A stretch of DNA of 64,000 nt from positions 682,001 to 746,000 of the forward strand of contig NZ_SDSI01000002.1 in assembly GCF_004153605.1 (NCBI RefSeq). The letters are read 5' to 3'. The position numbers and the translations under genes are program-made. This document shows, one piece after another, positions 34,226 to 42,263 of this stretch. The stretch comes from Qipengyuania_B thermophila. Its GTDB lineage: Bacteria > Pseudomonadota > Alphaproteobacteria > Sphingomonadales > Sphingomonadaceae. Position 1 is the stretch's first letter. The number at the start of each line of letters is the position of its first letter. The notes under the pieces were generated by a model. It was not told the DNA's origin and ran no database searches. It saw nothing but the letters and a program-made list of their open reading frames with translations.

Positions 34226-34254
34226 GGTATAGGGGGTTCGTCACTGAACGCCAA
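34226..34254 (-). promoter_or_regulatory. Sigma-70-type promoter of bamD, apparently giving a leaderless mRNA
   Basis: On the minus strand TTGGCG (34254-34249), a 17-base spacer and TATACC (34231-34226); each hexamer matches four of six consensus bases. The bamD ATG follows the -10 after six bases, where transcription would begin. The absence of any Shine-Dalgarno sequence agrees with this reading. Confidence 0.5.
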
Positions 34255-34352
34255 GTGAAGCCGCGCGGGAACGCCGCAACCGCGGCCAGCTTTCACCCGT
34301 CCTTAACCTTAGGCAAGTAAGGCGCGCTCCGGGGAACTGGAGGGGGCCAAGT

Positions 34353-35693
34353 GTGGATGCACACGTTCTCGTCGTCGAGAGCGACGAACTGCTGCGGGAT
34401 CTGCTGACCGTCAGGCTGCATGTCGCGGGTTTCCGCAGCCATCCGGCCGCGGACGGAGCCGAGGCGCTGCGCTGGCTCGAGACGCATTCGACGGATCTCG
34501 TGCTGCTGGCCAGCATGATGCCGATGATGTCAGGCGCGGAAACGCTCGCCCGCCTGCGGGCCTCACCCAGCCTGTCGCACATCCCGGTCATCATGATGAC
34601 CCCGCCTCTCGCGGGCGAGGATGCGCGCCGGCTGAAGTCGCTCGGCGCAACGGACATCCTGAGGAAACCGGTTTGCGGCGCGCGCCTTGTCCGCGCCATC
34701 TCCGAGGCCGTGCAGGCACGCCGGTCCGCCGCCACGCCGCTCCGCCGGCTCAAGATAACGGTGATGACACCCGCCGTTCTCGCGGCCACGGCAGCAGCCG
34801 GCACGGCGGCGGCGGCCACGATCCCCGCGCCCGCGGCAGCGCCTGCTGCGGTTTCAGCCACCGGGTCGGCGAAGCACACGGCGTCGGCGGCGGAGGCGCG
34901 CGCGCAGACGGACGAGCCGGCGCGATCCCGACCCGCTCCTCCGCCGGTCCCGCCCCAGCCTGAACCCGCATCCGGGGCCGAGCCATGGTCGCCTCGCACC
35001 AGCATCGCGCTCGTTCATGGGCGCAGCTGGGCCGAGGACGTGGCGCATTCGGCGTGGAGCGACACCACTCTCACGCTCGCCTACCGGCCCACCCGCCGGA
35101 GCGGATACAGCCTCGAGGCCGGCCACGCGCGCCGCTTCGGCCTGTCCGACACGCAGCTTCAGGTGAGGGGCGACTGGGCTGTGGGCACGCGCAGTTCGGT
35201 GTTTCTCGCCGGCGTGGCGACGCCGCAGGCCGAATTGCGCGAGCGGGTCGGCCTGCGCGCCGGCTTCGCCCACACGCCGCGGCCGCATCTGGAGATCGGC
35301 GCCAGCACCCGCCTCGGCGAGTTCCGCGACGGCACGAAGCTCGTGGCGACGCCCTACGTCGCGGTCAGCACGACCGGCGAGCGGGTGACGGTGATCGCCG
35401 AAGCCATCAACCTGTGGAACCTGTCGGGTCCGGCCGATCACCGGCTCGGGTTCGGCTTGCGTGTCCGGGCGGCGCCGGACGAGCGGTGGCGGCTGCTTGG
35501 CGGTTATGCGCGCTATCCGGAAGTCGAGGCGGGAACCGCACGCACCGTCCGCTCCCTCTATGCCGGCGCGTCCGTCCGGGTGGCGGAAACCGTCACGCTG
35601 TCGGCAAGTGTCGCCAACGACCGCTACGAAGGACTGTTCACCCGCAACGGCGTCACGCTGGGCATGGTGCATGAGTGGCGAGGACGCAGGTGA
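34353..35693 (+). CDS. Pseudo-receiver domain fused to a YaiO-like outer-membrane beta-barrel
   Basis: 446 aa, three parts in one uninterrupted frame. Residues 1-125 are a CheY-like receiver (Glu9/Asp11, Thr83, Lys105), but the phosphoacceptor aspartate is Ala53 in DLVLLASMMP, so it cannot be phosphorylated there. Residues 131-156 are a basic stretch plus a hydrophobic Ala-rich segment (LRRLKITVMTPAVLAATAAA) resembling a signal anchor. Residues 157-210 are Pro/Ala-rich, TonB-like. From about 215 to the end, alternating amphipathic strands (TTLTLAYRP, YSLEAGHARRF and so on) look like a small outer-membrane barrel of YaiO type. GTG start with GGAGGGGG upstream. An internal ATG at 34764 might start a separate barrel protein. 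The stop overlaps the HEAT gene (GTGA). Confidence 0.75.
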   Translation: MDAHVLVVESDELLRDLLTVRLHVAGFRSHPAADGAEALRWLETHSTDLVLLASMMPMMSGAETLARLRASPSLSHIPVIMMTPPLAGEDARRLKSLGATDILRKPVCGARLVRAISEAVQARRSAATPLRRLKITVMTPAVLAATAAAGTAAAATIPAPAAAPAAVSATGSAKHTASAAEARAQTDEPARSRPAPPPVPPQPEPASGAEPWSPRTSIALVHGRSWAEDVAHSAWSDTTLTLAYRPTRRSGYSLEAGHARRFGLSDTQLQVRGDWAVGTRSSVFLAGVATPQAELRERVGLRAGFAHTPRPHLEIGASTRLGEFRDGTKLVATPYVAVSTTGERVTVIAEAINLWNLSGPADHRLGFGLRVRAAPDERWRLLGGYARYPEVEAGTARTVRSLYAGASVRVAETVTLSASVANDRYEGLFTRNGVTLGMVHEWRGRR

Positions 35694-36541
35694 GCGCATC
35701 CGCGCAAGCCCTGCTGATCATCCTGTTTCAGGGCCTGTGCGTCCTTCTTGGCGGTGCGCTGATCATCGTGACGAGGCGCTGGTTCGTGGCGCAGCGCGCT
35801 GCCCGTGACCGTCTGCGGCAGCGGATCCTGCGCGCCGAGCTCATCCAGGCCGTCATCCGCGACAATGACGGCTTCGTGTGCAGAAGCTGGTCGGCACGCG
35901 ATCGCCGCGCCGCCTTCGCCGTCGCTGCCCAGCTTCTCGCGCTCCTGCCCGACAGGGAACGCGGCCGGCTGGAACGGATCGTCGAGGGCCATGGTGTTCT
36001 GGCGGAAGCGATGCGGCAGCTGCGTCACAGGAGCCCCCACCGGCGCATCGCGGCCGCACGCCGGCTGGCCCCGTTCGGAACGCCCGCGGTGCAGGATGCG
36101 CTCCATGGCTCGCTTCGCCGCGATCCGTCCGTCCGTGTGCGGCTCGAAGCGGCCATCGCCATCTCGGTGCGGGGGACACTGCCGCCCCTGTGGCGGCTTG
36201 TGCGCGATGTTCTCCCGGAAGGACAGCCGCTGACGCCCAACCACCGGCTGCTGTTCCGCAGCCTGGCGCCGCGCTGTCCGGACGCCCTCGTCGCGCTTGC
36301 GACCTGTCAGGACGAGGCGCGGCTGCGCGTCCTTGCGGTGGACGGCCTGCTCCATGGCGCGCCGTCCCGCCTTGACCATGTGGCAGACCTGCTGGGCGAT
36401 GATCCGGATCCTGAGGTCGCACGGCTGGCCCGGATTGCCGCGCAGGAGGCCCGCGCCCCGCGGCCAAGATCTGCGCCTCAGCCCGCGCCCGCGCCCCCGG
36501 TCACGCCGCCGCTGCTCCCACGGCCGCGGCTGGCCGCCTGA
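35690..36541 (+). CDS. Membrane-anchored HEAT-repeat protein
   Basis: 283 aa. One N-terminal membrane segment (residues 8-28, LLIILFQGLCVLLGGALIIV) followed by RRW, so the bulk is cytoplasmic by the positive-inside rule. Residues 60-255 contain several HEAT-like helical pairs (SPHRRIAAARRLAPFG, DPSVRVRLEAAIAIS, EARLRVLAVDGLL, DPDPEVARLARIAA), a protein-binding scaffold. The tail is Pro-rich. GTG at 35690 is chosen because it overlaps the preceding stop (GTGA) and follows GAGGAC. Its place before a glycosyltransferase suggests it docks regulators or partners on the synthase; this is inference. Confidence 0.85.
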   Translation: MSASAQALLIILFQGLCVLLGGALIIVTRRWFVAQRAARDRLRQRILRAELIQAVIRDNDGFVCRSWSARDRRAAFAVAAQLLALLPDRERGRLERIVEGHGVLAEAMRQLRHRSPHRRIAAARRLAPFGTPAVQDALHGSLRRDPSVRVRLEAAIAISVRGTLPPLWRLVRDVLPEGQPLTPNHRLLFRSLAPRCPDALVALATCQDEARLRVLAVDGLLHGAPSRLDHVADLLGDDPDPEVARLARIAAQEARAPRPRSAPQPAPAPPVTPPLLPRPRLAA

Positions 36542-36551
36542 GGCGCGGACA

Positions 36552-37964
36552 ATGACAGCCAGCCTCGCACTCACTGTCCTGCTGATCCCGGTCGCCGCGG
36601 TGCTGGCGATCCAGAACCTCGTCTATGTGGCGCAGCTCGTCGCCACCGTGCGCCAGCGGATGACGGAGCCACTCGGCGTCGGCACCCTGCGCGACCTGTG
36701 GGCGCTGCAATCGCGGCAGTCGCCGCCGGTGTCCATCGTCGCCCCCGCCTTCAACGAGGAGCTTTCGATCGTCGACAGCGTGCGCGCGCTGCTGTCGCTG
36801 AACTATCCCGACTTCGAGGTGATCATCGTCAATGACGGCTCCAGGGACAGGACGCTGGAGGTGCTCATCCAGACCTTCGACATGGTGCCGCGCCGCCGCC
36901 CGGTTCAGGCGCTCCTGGCACATCAGCCGATCACGCGCGTCTACCGCTCCGTCAGCCATCCGGCGCTGGTGGTGGTCGACAAGGTGAACGGGCGCAAGGC
37001 GGACGCCGCCAACGCCGGCATCGCCGTGGCCGTCAATCCTCTGGTCTGCATCATCGATGCCGATTCCCTCATCGACGAGGATGCGCTGCTGCGCGCGTCG
37101 CAGCCGTTCCTGTCGGACGGCGGCGCCGTGGTCGCCGTGGGCGGCACGGTCCGCCTCACCAATGGCTGCGGCATCGTCGCGGGGCAGCTCCAGACGGTGA
37201 ACATGCCGCGCGGCTGGATCCCGCGCTTTCAGGTGCTGGAATATCTGCGCGCCTTCATGGTGGCGCGCGTCTCCGCGTCGCGCTGGGGCATGCTGATGCT
37301 GATCTCCGGCGCGTTCGGGCTGTTCCGGAGAGACGCGCTGCTCGCAGCCGGCGGCTTCGATCACGACAGCCGCGGAGAGGATCTCGAACTGTGCGTCCGG
37401 CTGCACCGGATCGGCCGCGAGCGCGGGCAGAGGCCCAAGGTCGTCTTCGTGCCCGATGCGGTGTGCTGGACGGAAGCACCGTTCAACCGCGCCGGACTGC
37501 GCAACCAGCGCACGCGCTGGAGCCAGGGTGGGCTTGAGGTGCTGGCCAAGCATCGGAGCATGCTGTTCAACCCGCGCTACGGACGGATCGGCCTGGTCGG
37601 TCTGCCCCTGGTGCTGCTGGAGACGGCGCTGGTGCCGGCCGCCGAACTGCTGGGCTATCTGCTGGCGCCGCTGCTCTATCTGACGGGAACGGATGAAGGC
37701 GCCTTGCTGGTGGGCATGCTGTTCCTGCACCTGCTGTTCGGCACGAGCGTCAGCCTCGCCGCCGTGGCGCTCGAGGAGTTGCAGATGCGCCAGCACGAGC
37801 GGATCGGCCATGTCGCGGTGCTGATCGCCTGCTGCTTTCTCGAGAACTTCGGCTACCGGCAGCTCAACGCCTGGTACCGTCTGAAGGGCGTGCGGGCATG
37901 GTGGAAGGGCGAAACCGGCTGGCTCGCGGTGGAGCGACAGGGGTTTGCCGCCGCGCGGAGCTGA
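36552..37964 (+). CDS. Processive family 2 glycosyltransferase (PgaC/IcaA-like)
   Basis: Membrane-embedded polysaccharide synthase, 470 aa. One N-terminal membrane segment, then the GT-A domain with VNDGS (Asp95), DAD at 169-171, GED at 275-277 and QRTRW at 319-323, the D,D,D,QxxRW set of processive beta-glycosyltransferases; three or four further membrane segments follow. No PilZ domain is attached. Sugar donor unknown; UDP-GlcNAc would be typical of PgaC-like enzymes. Ten bases after the HEAT gene with GAGGCG as ribosome site, so the three genes form one operon, probably for an exported surface polysaccharide. Confidence 0.9.
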   Translation: MTASLALTVLLIPVAAVLAIQNLVYVAQLVATVRQRMTEPLGVGTLRDLWALQSRQSPPVSIVAPAFNEELSIVDSVRALLSLNYPDFEVIIVNDGSRDRTLEVLIQTFDMVPRRRPVQALLAHQPITRVYRSVSHPALVVVDKVNGRKADAANAGIAVAVNPLVCIIDADSLIDEDALLRASQPFLSDGGAVVAVGGTVRLTNGCGIVAGQLQTVNMPRGWIPRFQVLEYLRAFMVARVSASRWGMLMLISGAFGLFRRDALLAAGGFDHDSRGEDLELCVRLHRIGRERGQRPKVVFVPDAVCWTEAPFNRAGLRNQRTRWSQGGLEVLAKHRSMLFNPRYGRIGLVGLPLVLLETALVPAAELLGYLLAPLLYLTGTDEGALLVGMLFLHLLFGTSVSLAAVALEELQMRQHERIGHVAVLIACCFLENFGYRQLNAWYRLKGVRAWWKGETGWLAVERQGFAAARS

Positions 37965-37992
37965 AAAGGTCCGAGAGGCACGCCCGCCAAGG

Positions 37993-39810
37993 CTACGGCT
38001 CCCCCATCCTCAGCGCGGCGATGAAGGCCTCCTGCGGGATCGAGACGTTGCCGTATTCGCGCATCCGCGCTTTGCCCTTCTTCTGCTTCTCCAGCAGCTT
38101 CTTCTTGCGGGTAATGTCGCCGCCATAGCATTTGGCGGTCACGTCCTTGCGCAACGCGGCGATGGTTTCGCGGGCGATGACCTTGCCGCCGATCGCGGCC
38201 TGGATCGGGATCTTGAACAGGTGGCGGGGAATGAGGTCCTTCAGCCGCTCGCACATGCCGCGCCCGCGTTCCTCCGCGACCGAGCGGTGGACGATCAGGG
38301 ACAGGGCGTCGACCGGCTCATTGTTGACGAGGATGTTCATCTTGACGAGATCGCCTTCCCTCAGGCCGATCTGCTCGTAGTCGAAGGAGGCGTAGCCGCG
38401 ACTGATCGACTTGAGCCGGTCGTAGAAGTCGAACACCACCTCGTTCAGCGGCAACTCGTAGCTGACCTGCGCCCGCCCGCCGACATAGGTAAGGCCCGTC
38501 TGGATGCCGCGGCGGTCCTGGCACAGCTTGAGGATCGAGCCGAGATATTCGTCGGGCGTGTAGATCGTCGCCTTGATCCACGGCTCCTCGATGGAGAGGA
38601 TGCGGTTGACGTCGGGATAGTCGGCGGGATTGTGCAGATACAGTTCGCGCGCGTCCTCCGTCCGGCTGGCCGCGAGCTGGATGCGGTAGACGACCGATGG
38701 CGCCGTGGTGATGAGGTCGAGATCGTATTCGCGGCTGAGCCGCTCCTGGATGATCTCGAGATGCAGCAGGCCAAGGAAGCCGCAGCGAAAGCCGAAGCCG
38801 AGCGCCGCCGACGACTCCATCTCGTAGGAGAAGGAGGCATCGTTCAGGCGCAGCTTGGCGATGCTCTCGCGCAGCTTCTCGAAATCGGCGGCGTCGACCG
38901 GGAACAGGCCGCAGAAGACGACCGGCTGCACCTCCTTGTAGCCGGGCAGGGCCTGCGCCGCGCCGTTCTTGACGGTGGTGATGGTGTCCCCGACCCGGGC
39001 CTGTTCCACCTCCTTGATCTGGGCGGTGATGAAGCCGATCTCGCCCGGCCCGATTTCCGGCAGGTCGACGCGCTTGGGCGTGAAGGCGCCCACCCTGTCG
39101 ACGAGATGCTCGGTGCCACCCTGCATGAAGCGGATGTTCAGCCCCTTGCGGATCACCCCGTCGATGACGCGCACCAGAATGACGACGCCGAGATACGGGT
39201 CGTACCAGCTGTCGACCAGCATGCCGCGCAGCGGCGCGTCGCGGTCGCCCTTGGGCGGCGGGATGCGGGCGACCACCGCTTCCAGCACCTCCTCGATGCC
39301 GATGCCCGACTTGGCCGAGGTCAGCACCGCGTCCGAGGCGTCGATGCCGATGATGTCCTCGATTTCCGCCTTGACCTTTTCCGGCTCGGCGGCGGGCAGG
39401 TCGATCTTGTTGATGACGGGCACGATTTCGTGGTCGTGCTCGATCGACTGGTAGACATTGGCGAGGGTCTGGGCCTCGACCCCCTGCGCGGCGTCGACCA
39501 CCAGCAGCGCGCCCTCGCAGGCGGCGAGGCTGCGGCTGACCTCGTAGGCGAAGTCCACATGACCGGGCGTGTCCATGAGGTTCAGGGCATAGGTCTTGCC
39601 GTCGCGCGCGGTGTAGTTCAGCCGCACGGTCTGGGCCTTGATGGTGATCCCGCGCTCGCGCTCGATGTCCATGTTGTCGAGCACCTGCTCGCTCATCTCG
39701 CGATCGGTGAGGCCCCCGCACGCCTGGATGAGCCGGTCGGCGAGCGTGGACTTGCCGTGGTCGATGTGGGCGATGATGGAGAAGTTGCGGATCAGCGAAA
39801 GCTCGGTCAT
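37993..39810 (-). CDS. lepA: Elongation factor 4 (LepA)
   Basis: Translational GTPase that acts on stalled or back-translocated ribosomes. 605 aa. GTPase motifs IIAHIDHGKSTLADR, DTPGHVDF and NKIDLP; domain order as in EF-G but without domain IV and with the LepA-specific C-terminal domain (CYGGDITRKKKLLEKQKKGK). The start MTELSLIRNFSIIAHIDHGK is standard. Converges on the glycosyltransferase gene with a 28-base gap and no clear terminator. Confidence 0.97.
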   Translation of the reverse strand: MTELSLIRNFSIIAHIDHGKSTLADRLIQACGGLTDREMSEQVLDNMDIERERGITIKAQTVRLNYTARDGKTYALNLMDTPGHVDFAYEVSRSLAACEGALLVVDAAQGVEAQTLANVYQSIEHDHEIVPVINKIDLPAAEPEKVKAEIEDIIGIDASDAVLTSAKSGIGIEEVLEAVVARIPPPKGDRDAPLRGMLVDSWYDPYLGVVILVRVIDGVIRKGLNIRFMQGGTEHLVDRVGAFTPKRVDLPEIGPGEIGFITAQIKEVEQARVGDTITTVKNGAAQALPGYKEVQPVVFCGLFPVDAADFEKLRESIAKLRLNDASFSYEMESSAALGFGFRCGFLGLLHLEIIQERLSREYDLDLITTAPSVVYRIQLAASRTEDARELYLHNPADYPDVNRILSIEEPWIKATIYTPDEYLGSILKLCQDRRGIQTGLTYVGGRAQVSYELPLNEVVFDFYDRLKSISRGYASFDYEQIGLREGDLVKMNILVNNEPVDALSLIVHRSVAEERGRGMCERLKDLIPRHLFKIPIQAAIGGKVIARETIAALRKDVTAKCYGGDITRKKKLLEKQKKGKARMREYGNVSIPQEAFIAALRMGEP

Positions 39811-39877
39811 GACCCGCCCGGCCTTAGCGGTGCGGCGGGTCAGCGACAATCGGCTTCGGCGTCGGACGGACGGGTGG

Positions 39878-42091
39878 TCAGCTCTGCGCGTCGCCGGCAC
39901 GCGGGGCACGCGCCGACAGGGTGAAGCAGGCGGGCGAGCCACCGCCTTTCTCTCCCCCGGCGATCAGCGACGGGCCGGCGCCGAGCGCGGCGACGGGTGC
40001 TCCGGCCACGGCGAGCGCATAGGGGGAAACCCGGTGACGCGTGCACAGACCGCCGGCACCGTCATCGACCAGCGCGCTCTCGAATTCGAGGCCCTGCGTG
40101 TCTCCGTCGGTCCGCACCACGGTCGCCACGGCCAGTTGACCACCTCCGAAGTCGAGGACGAACTGCGTGCCGACCGGAACATCCTCCAGCCCCTCGATCA
40201 TGGCGCCTGTCCGGGACAGGTTGCGCAGCGTGACCTCGTAGTAATGGTCCTGATGGATGAGGCCCACGCGGCGGAACACCGTGCGGCGCCCGGCCCGCTG
40301 CGCGCCGTCGCGCACCGGTTCGAGCTGCCAGTCGTCCGCGGCAAGCTGCGCGGCGACCTCTTCGGCGGCCAGCGCTTCCGAAAAGACGAAGCCCTGCGCG
40401 TGGGTGATGCCACGACCCCGCAGCGCCTCGAGAAGCGCCATCGAACCGACGCCGGCCGCGACCGTCTCCAGCCGGAGCACCTTGGCAAGCTCCACGATCG
40501 CCTGCACCATTTCAAGGTCGCCGAGCGTGTCGGTGATCGTGCTTTCGAAGAACGACTGCCCCAGCTTGATGGTGCAGAACGGGGCGCGGCGCAGATAGCT
40601 CAGCGAGACATAGCCCGACCCGAACTGGTCGAGCGAGAGCCTGACGCCGCGGCGGAACAGGGCGGAGACGATCCGTTCGACCTCGTCGTGGTCGTTGCGG
40701 TAAAGGTCTTCGCCGACCTCGATCTGCAGCCGCTGCGGATCAAGACCGCTCTCGTCGAGCGCGGCTTCGACGTCGTCGAGAAACTGCCGGTCGGTGAACT
40801 GGACCGGCGAGACCGGCACGACAAGCCGCAGCCCCGCCGGCCACTGCGCGGCGTCGCGACATGCCTGTCGCAGCCCGTCGCGTCCGATGCGGGTGACGAG
40901 GCGGCTTGCCTCCGCAACGGGCATGAAGGTGTCGGCGGAAACCCGGCCTCTCTCAGGATCGTGCCAGACATACTGGAGCTGCAGGGCGCAGACGCGGTTG
41001 TCCGCCAGCGCCACCACCGGCTGATACTCGACCCTGATGTGGCCTGCCTCGATGGCTGCGGCGAGATCCTCTTCCATCTGCCGGCGCAGGCGGTCCTCCG
41101 CCTCGAGATCGACGGCATAGAAGCGGAACTGACCCCGGCCGTTGTGCTTGGCGGCATACAGCGCCAGATCGGCGGCCCGCGTCAGCTCGTCCCGCCCCAC
41201 GCCGTCATAGGGCGCGATGGCAATCCCGACCGAGGTGCCGATGCTGCACCGACCCTCTTCGAGGGCAAAGGGCTGCGAGAGCATGGTGATGATCTTGCGC
41301 GCGAGGTCGCCAAGCTGGCCGCGATCGTCCAGATCGGGCAGCAGCACCTGGAACTCGTCACCCCCCAGACGGCCGATCTCGCCGCGGGAGCCAACGACGC
41401 TCTCGATCCGGCGTGCCACCTCCACCAGCAGCTTGTCGCCGGCCGCATGGCCGAGCGTGTCGTTGACGTGCTTGAAACGGTCGAGGTCGAGCATCATCAG
41501 CGCACAGGCCCGGCGCGAGGCTCCGAAGGCCAGCAGCGTGGCGTCGATGACCTGTTCCATGCGGTAGCGGTTGGCGAGGCCGGTGAGTGCGTCCGACCGC
41601 GCCTGGCGGGCGGCTTCCTGTTCGCCGAGGAACGCGTCGGTCACGTTGATCCCGCTCCCGCGGAAGCCGAGGAACGCGCCCGCCGCGTCGCTGACCGGTC
41701 GCCCGGACAGCCGCAGCACGAGCGTCCGGCCGCCCTCCCCGACCTGAACCGTGAAGCCGGCGAAGGACTTGCGCGCGGCAAGCTTCAGCGCGAGCGACGG
41801 CGCCTCCCCGCCCTGCCCCACGGGCGTCAGCACGGCGGTCAGCGGGCGTCCGATGAGGTCGTCCACCGCCACACCGGCACTCGCGGCGATGCGCGGGCTG
41901 AGATAAGTCACGTGCCCCTGTGCGTCCGTGGCCCAGAACCAGGCGAGTCCCCGCTCCTCGAGATCCTCGATGATCGCCAGCTTGTCCTCGCGCGACAGCG
42001 GAGCGGCGTTCGCGGAAGGGGGCGGAGACGCAGGATCGGACAGGCCGGAGCGACGGCCGCGCATGCGCGTTAGGAACGGCATCTCACCCAT
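39878..42091 (-). CDS. PAS-GGDEF-degenerate EAL-PilZ signalling protein
   Basis: 737 aa, cytoplasmic. A PAS domain (about 40-150) is followed by a GGDEF domain with intact GGDEF at 243-247 but no RxxD inhibitory site, so it may make c-di-GMP. The next domain has EAL fold but lost its catalytic residues: EALLRW is QLQYVW (residue 371 on), DDFG is DQFG, KIDQSF is KLGQSF and ETVAEGVE is ETVAAGVG. A C-terminal PilZ domain carries RxxxR (RTVFRR) and NLSRTG. It could therefore synthesise and sense c-di-GMP but not degrade it. Start ATG 42091; ATG 42082 is possible. Confidence 0.9.
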   Translation of the reverse strand: MGEMPFLTRMRGRRSGLSDPASPPPSANAAPLSREDKLAIIEDLEERGLAWFWATDAQGHVTYLSPRIAASAGVAVDDLIGRPLTAVLTPVGQGGEAPSLALKLAARKSFAGFTVQVGEGGRTLVLRLSGRPVSDAAGAFLGFRGSGINVTDAFLGEQEAARQARSDALTGLANRYRMEQVIDATLLAFGASRRACALMMLDLDRFKHVNDTLGHAAGDKLLVEVARRIESVVGSRGEIGRLGGDEFQVLLPDLDDRGQLGDLARKIITMLSQPFALEEGRCSIGTSVGIAIAPYDGVGRDELTRAADLALYAAKHNGRGQFRFYAVDLEAEDRLRRQMEEDLAAAIEAGHIRVEYQPVVALADNRVCALQLQYVWHDPERGRVSADTFMPVAEASRLVTRIGRDGLRQACRDAAQWPAGLRLVVPVSPVQFTDRQFLDDVEAALDESGLDPQRLQIEVGEDLYRNDHDEVERIVSALFRRGVRLSLDQFGSGYVSLSYLRRAPFCTIKLGQSFFESTITDTLGDLEMVQAIVELAKVLRLETVAAGVGSMALLEALRGRGITHAQGFVFSEALAAEEVAAQLAADDWQLEPVRDGAQRAGRRTVFRRVGLIHQDHYYEVTLRNLSRTGAMIEGLEDVPVGTQFVLDFGGGQLAVATVVRTDGDTQGLEFESALVDDGAGGLCTRHRVSPYALAVAGAPVAALGAGPSLIAGGEKGGGSPACFTLSARAPRAGDAQS

Positions 42092-42157
42092 TATTCCGCA
42101 CCCGCCGACTGCCCGATCCAACCGTTCCGCACGCCGCGCACTCTGGTCGATGCGTGG

Positions 42158-42172
42158 TTAGCATGAGGTAAA
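42158..42172 (-). promoter_or_regulatory. CtrA-box-like motif upstream of the GGDEF/PilZ gene
   Basis: On the minus strand TTTA-N7-CTAACC, six of eight half-site bases of TTAA-N7-TTAAC, about 70 bases before the GGDEF gene start. Weaker than the site at 9256 but again next to a PilZ-domain gene. Confidence 0.25.
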
Positions 42173-42213
42173 GGCGCGCTTCGCGATCCACCCCTGAGGT
42201 GCAGGTACTCCTC

Positions 42214-42239
42214 GGAACCTCGCCCCCGCAGGCTCCGTT
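42214..42239 (+). promoter_or_regulatory. Consensus EcfG general-stress promoter
   Basis: GGAAC at 42214-42218, a 17-base spacer, CGTT at 42236-42239: an exact match to GGAAC-N16/17-CGTT, the promoter of the alphaproteobacterial general-stress sigma factor. It points at the sugar dehydrogenase, whose ATG is 24 bases beyond the -10, leaving room for a short leader with AGGAGG. Confidence 0.65.
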
Positions 42240-42263
42240 CGGTCTGCAGATCAGGAGGCTTGC

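Noticed and set aside
34308..34322. TTAACC motif upstream of the receiver-barrel gene as a CtrA box
   Set aside because: The second half-site is CAAG, matching only one of four bases on the expected spacing.
34333..34358. GGAAC upstream of the receiver-barrel gene as an EcfG promoter
   Set aside because: The bases 16-17 downstream are GGAT/TGGA, not GTT, and would fall inside the start codon region.
34761..34766. Internal GTG/ATG start that would split the receiver-barrel gene in two
   Set aside because: Not dismissed outright but not annotated: there is no stop codon after the receiver and no clear ribosome site before 34764, so a single frame is the simplest reading.
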